Positions 4,384 through 5,202 of a stretch of 5,202 nucleotides of DNA are shown one piece after another (the stretch's first letter is position 1; each line of letters opens with the position of its first letter). The notes under the pieces are model-generated. The model was not told where the DNA came from and made no database searches. It saw only the letters and a list, made by a program, of their open reading frames with translations. The position numbers were made by a program, and so were the translations under genes. The stretch is from Solirubrobacterales bacterium (GTDB lineage: Bacteria; Actinomycetota; Thermoleophilia; Solirubrobacterales; Solirubrobacteraceae): contig JAFMRN010000188.1 of NCBI GenBank assembly GCA_017354065.1, positions 1 through 5,202 on the forward strand, in the 5' to 3' direction.

Positions 4384-5202
4384 CCAGCGCGTTCGCGCCC
4401 GGCTGCGTAACTCTGCTCGGTGAGCACGGCGGTCTGGCACTCGCCTTCACCGTGGCACAAGGGGTGACGGTCACGGCGGTCTTTGAGACCGCCGTGCCGG
4501 TTGAACCGCTGCTCGCTGCGGCCTTGGACGAGTTCGCCGCGCTGGACACGGGACTGGAGGTCGTCTCGGAGCTGCCGGACATGGACGGGCTGTCAGCGGC
4601 GACCGCGACCTGTGTCGCGAGCGCGCTGGCGCTCGGTGCCGACAGCTCGGACGTGCTGGCGCTGGCCCAGCGCTGTCGGGCTGTTGAGCAGCGCGCGGCC
4701 GGGGTTGAAACCGGGTTGGGGGATCCCTTGGCGGTGTTGTGCGGACGGCCCGGGGAGGCAACGCTGATCGATTTCAAGCGTGCCGCCGTCGGCCAGGTGC
4801 CCCTGGCGCTCGAGGGTTATCAGCTGGTGCTGGTGGATGCTGGGCCGCGCGGGCGTCAGGCGCGCAGGGCGGACGCCAAACGTCGCGCGGAGTGCGCAGA
4901 GGCCTGTCAGTTACTCGGTGTGGAGGCCCTGTCCGATGCGCCGTCAGCCGGCACCCTGCCCGCACCGCTGGGCCGGCGCGTACGCCATGTGCTCTCAGAG
5001 GACCTGCGCGTGCGCGCAGCGGCCGACGCGCTGGGGCGCGGCGACCTCGCCGCGCTCGGTCCGCTGCTTGACGCGTCGCACGCGAGCCTGCGTGACGACT
5101 TTGAGGTCTCAACTGAGCGCGTTGAGCAGGTCATCACCGAGCTGAAGGCTGCGGGCGCGTTGGGCGCGCGGCTGAGCGGCGGGGCGGTACTGGCGCTGTT
5201 CG
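4380..5202 (+). CDS. Compact, degenerate galactokinase-like GHMP kinase (partial, runs off right edge)
   Basis: 274 stop-free codons from an ATG that overlaps the CYTH stop. The order of motifs follows galactokinase: APGCVTLLGEH (6-16; compare APGRVNLIGEH), GLSAATA (70-76; compare GLSSSAA, the phosphate loop), GLGDP (112-116; D115 at the catalytic Asp of GIMDQ), ARRADAKRRAECAEA (161-175; compare the RR-EC region), RRVRHVLSEDLRV (199-211), ASHASLRDDFEVS (232-244) and GARLSGG (262-268; compare GARMTGGGFGG). GHMP kinases phosphorylate sugars or related alcohols with ATP. Unusual points: Thr-Asp after GEH is Gly-Gly, removing a sugar-binding Asp; the Arg and Asn before it are Cys and Thr; only one Ser remains in the GLSSS loop; FGG is lost from motif 3. 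Only about 54 residues separate GEH from the loop, against roughly 95-100 in ordinary galactokinases. The substrate may differ, or activity may be reduced. The intact frame argues against a pseudogene. Confidence 0.85.
   Translation, partial: MTSAFAPGCVTLLGEHGGLALAFTVAQGVTVTAVFETAVPVEPLLAAALDEFAALDTGLEVVSELPDMDGLSAATATCVASALALGADSSDVLALAQRCRAVEQRAAGVETGLGDPLAVLCGRPGEATLIDFKRAAVGQVPLALEGYQLVLVDAGPRGRQARRADAKRRAECAEACQLLGVEALSDAPSAGTLPAPLGRRVRHVLSEDLRVRAAADALGRGDLAALGPLLDASHASLRDDFEVSTERVEQVITELKAAGALGARLSGGAVLALF

Noticed and set aside
3826..4440. A 204-residue minus-strand open frame opposite the CYTH gene
   Set aside because: Antisense of a clear CYTH domain; low-complexity, no family features.
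4253..4777. A 174-residue minus-strand open frame
   Set aside because: Ser/Ala/Pro/Arg-rich antisense of the CYTH and GHMP kinase genes; the plus-strand kinase frame has coherent family motifs.
1..5202. CRISPR array, tRNA or rRNA gene, insertion sequence ends, strong intrinsic terminators
   Set aside because: No regularly spaced direct repeats, cloverleaf-like stretches, terminal inverted repeats or hairpin-plus-T-run structures were seen by eye on either strand.

Overview
The window comes from a high-GC bacterium, most likely an actinobacterium. The evidence is strong G/C bias at third codon positions, GTG starts, very tight gene packing and Ala/Arg-rich proteins. A deep-branching group such as Thermoleophilia/Solirubrobacterales is a guess only. 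No tRNA, rRNA, CRISPR array, transposase or insertion sequence was seen.

Layout, left to right. (1) Minus strand, 1046 down to 1: a polytopic membrane protein of the COG4705 type (231-1046), then the N-terminal 65 codons of a single-pass membrane-anchored protein that runs off the left edge (1-195). They are 35 bases apart, same strand, probably one transcript. (2) A 166-base divergent intergenic region (1047-1212) with a candidate minus-strand promoter, a palindrome and an inverted repeat. (3) Plus strand, 1213-2895: a 560-residue protein whose C-terminal part looks like the nucleoside phosphorylase/nucleosidase fold and whose N-terminal half has no function I recognise. (4) Minus strand, 3844 down to 2875: a NarL/FixJ-type regulator with a degenerate receiver domain, followed four bases later by a small four-cysteine zinc-ribbon protein. 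The zinc-ribbon gene overlaps the end of the 560-residue gene tail to tail by 21 bases. (5) A 50-base divergent spacer, then plus strand 3895 to the right edge: a CYTH-domain protein (class IV adenylate cyclase / triphosphatase superfamily) that overlaps, through ATGA, a galactokinase-like GHMP kinase cut off by the window end. This last gene is easy to miss because it has no stop inside the window.

How the genes may work together is inference. The right-hand pair joins a probable triphosphate-processing enzyme to a compact, degenerate sugar-kinase relative. The central 560-residue protein also looks built to bind a nucleoside or nucleotide-like ligand. No cognate histidine kinase accompanies the regulator. 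The points of most interest are the four-fold FW/YW-x9-G-x4-D repeat in the membrane protein, the nucleosidase-like signature residues of the 560-residue protein, and the shortened kinase that has lost several hallmark galactokinase residues.
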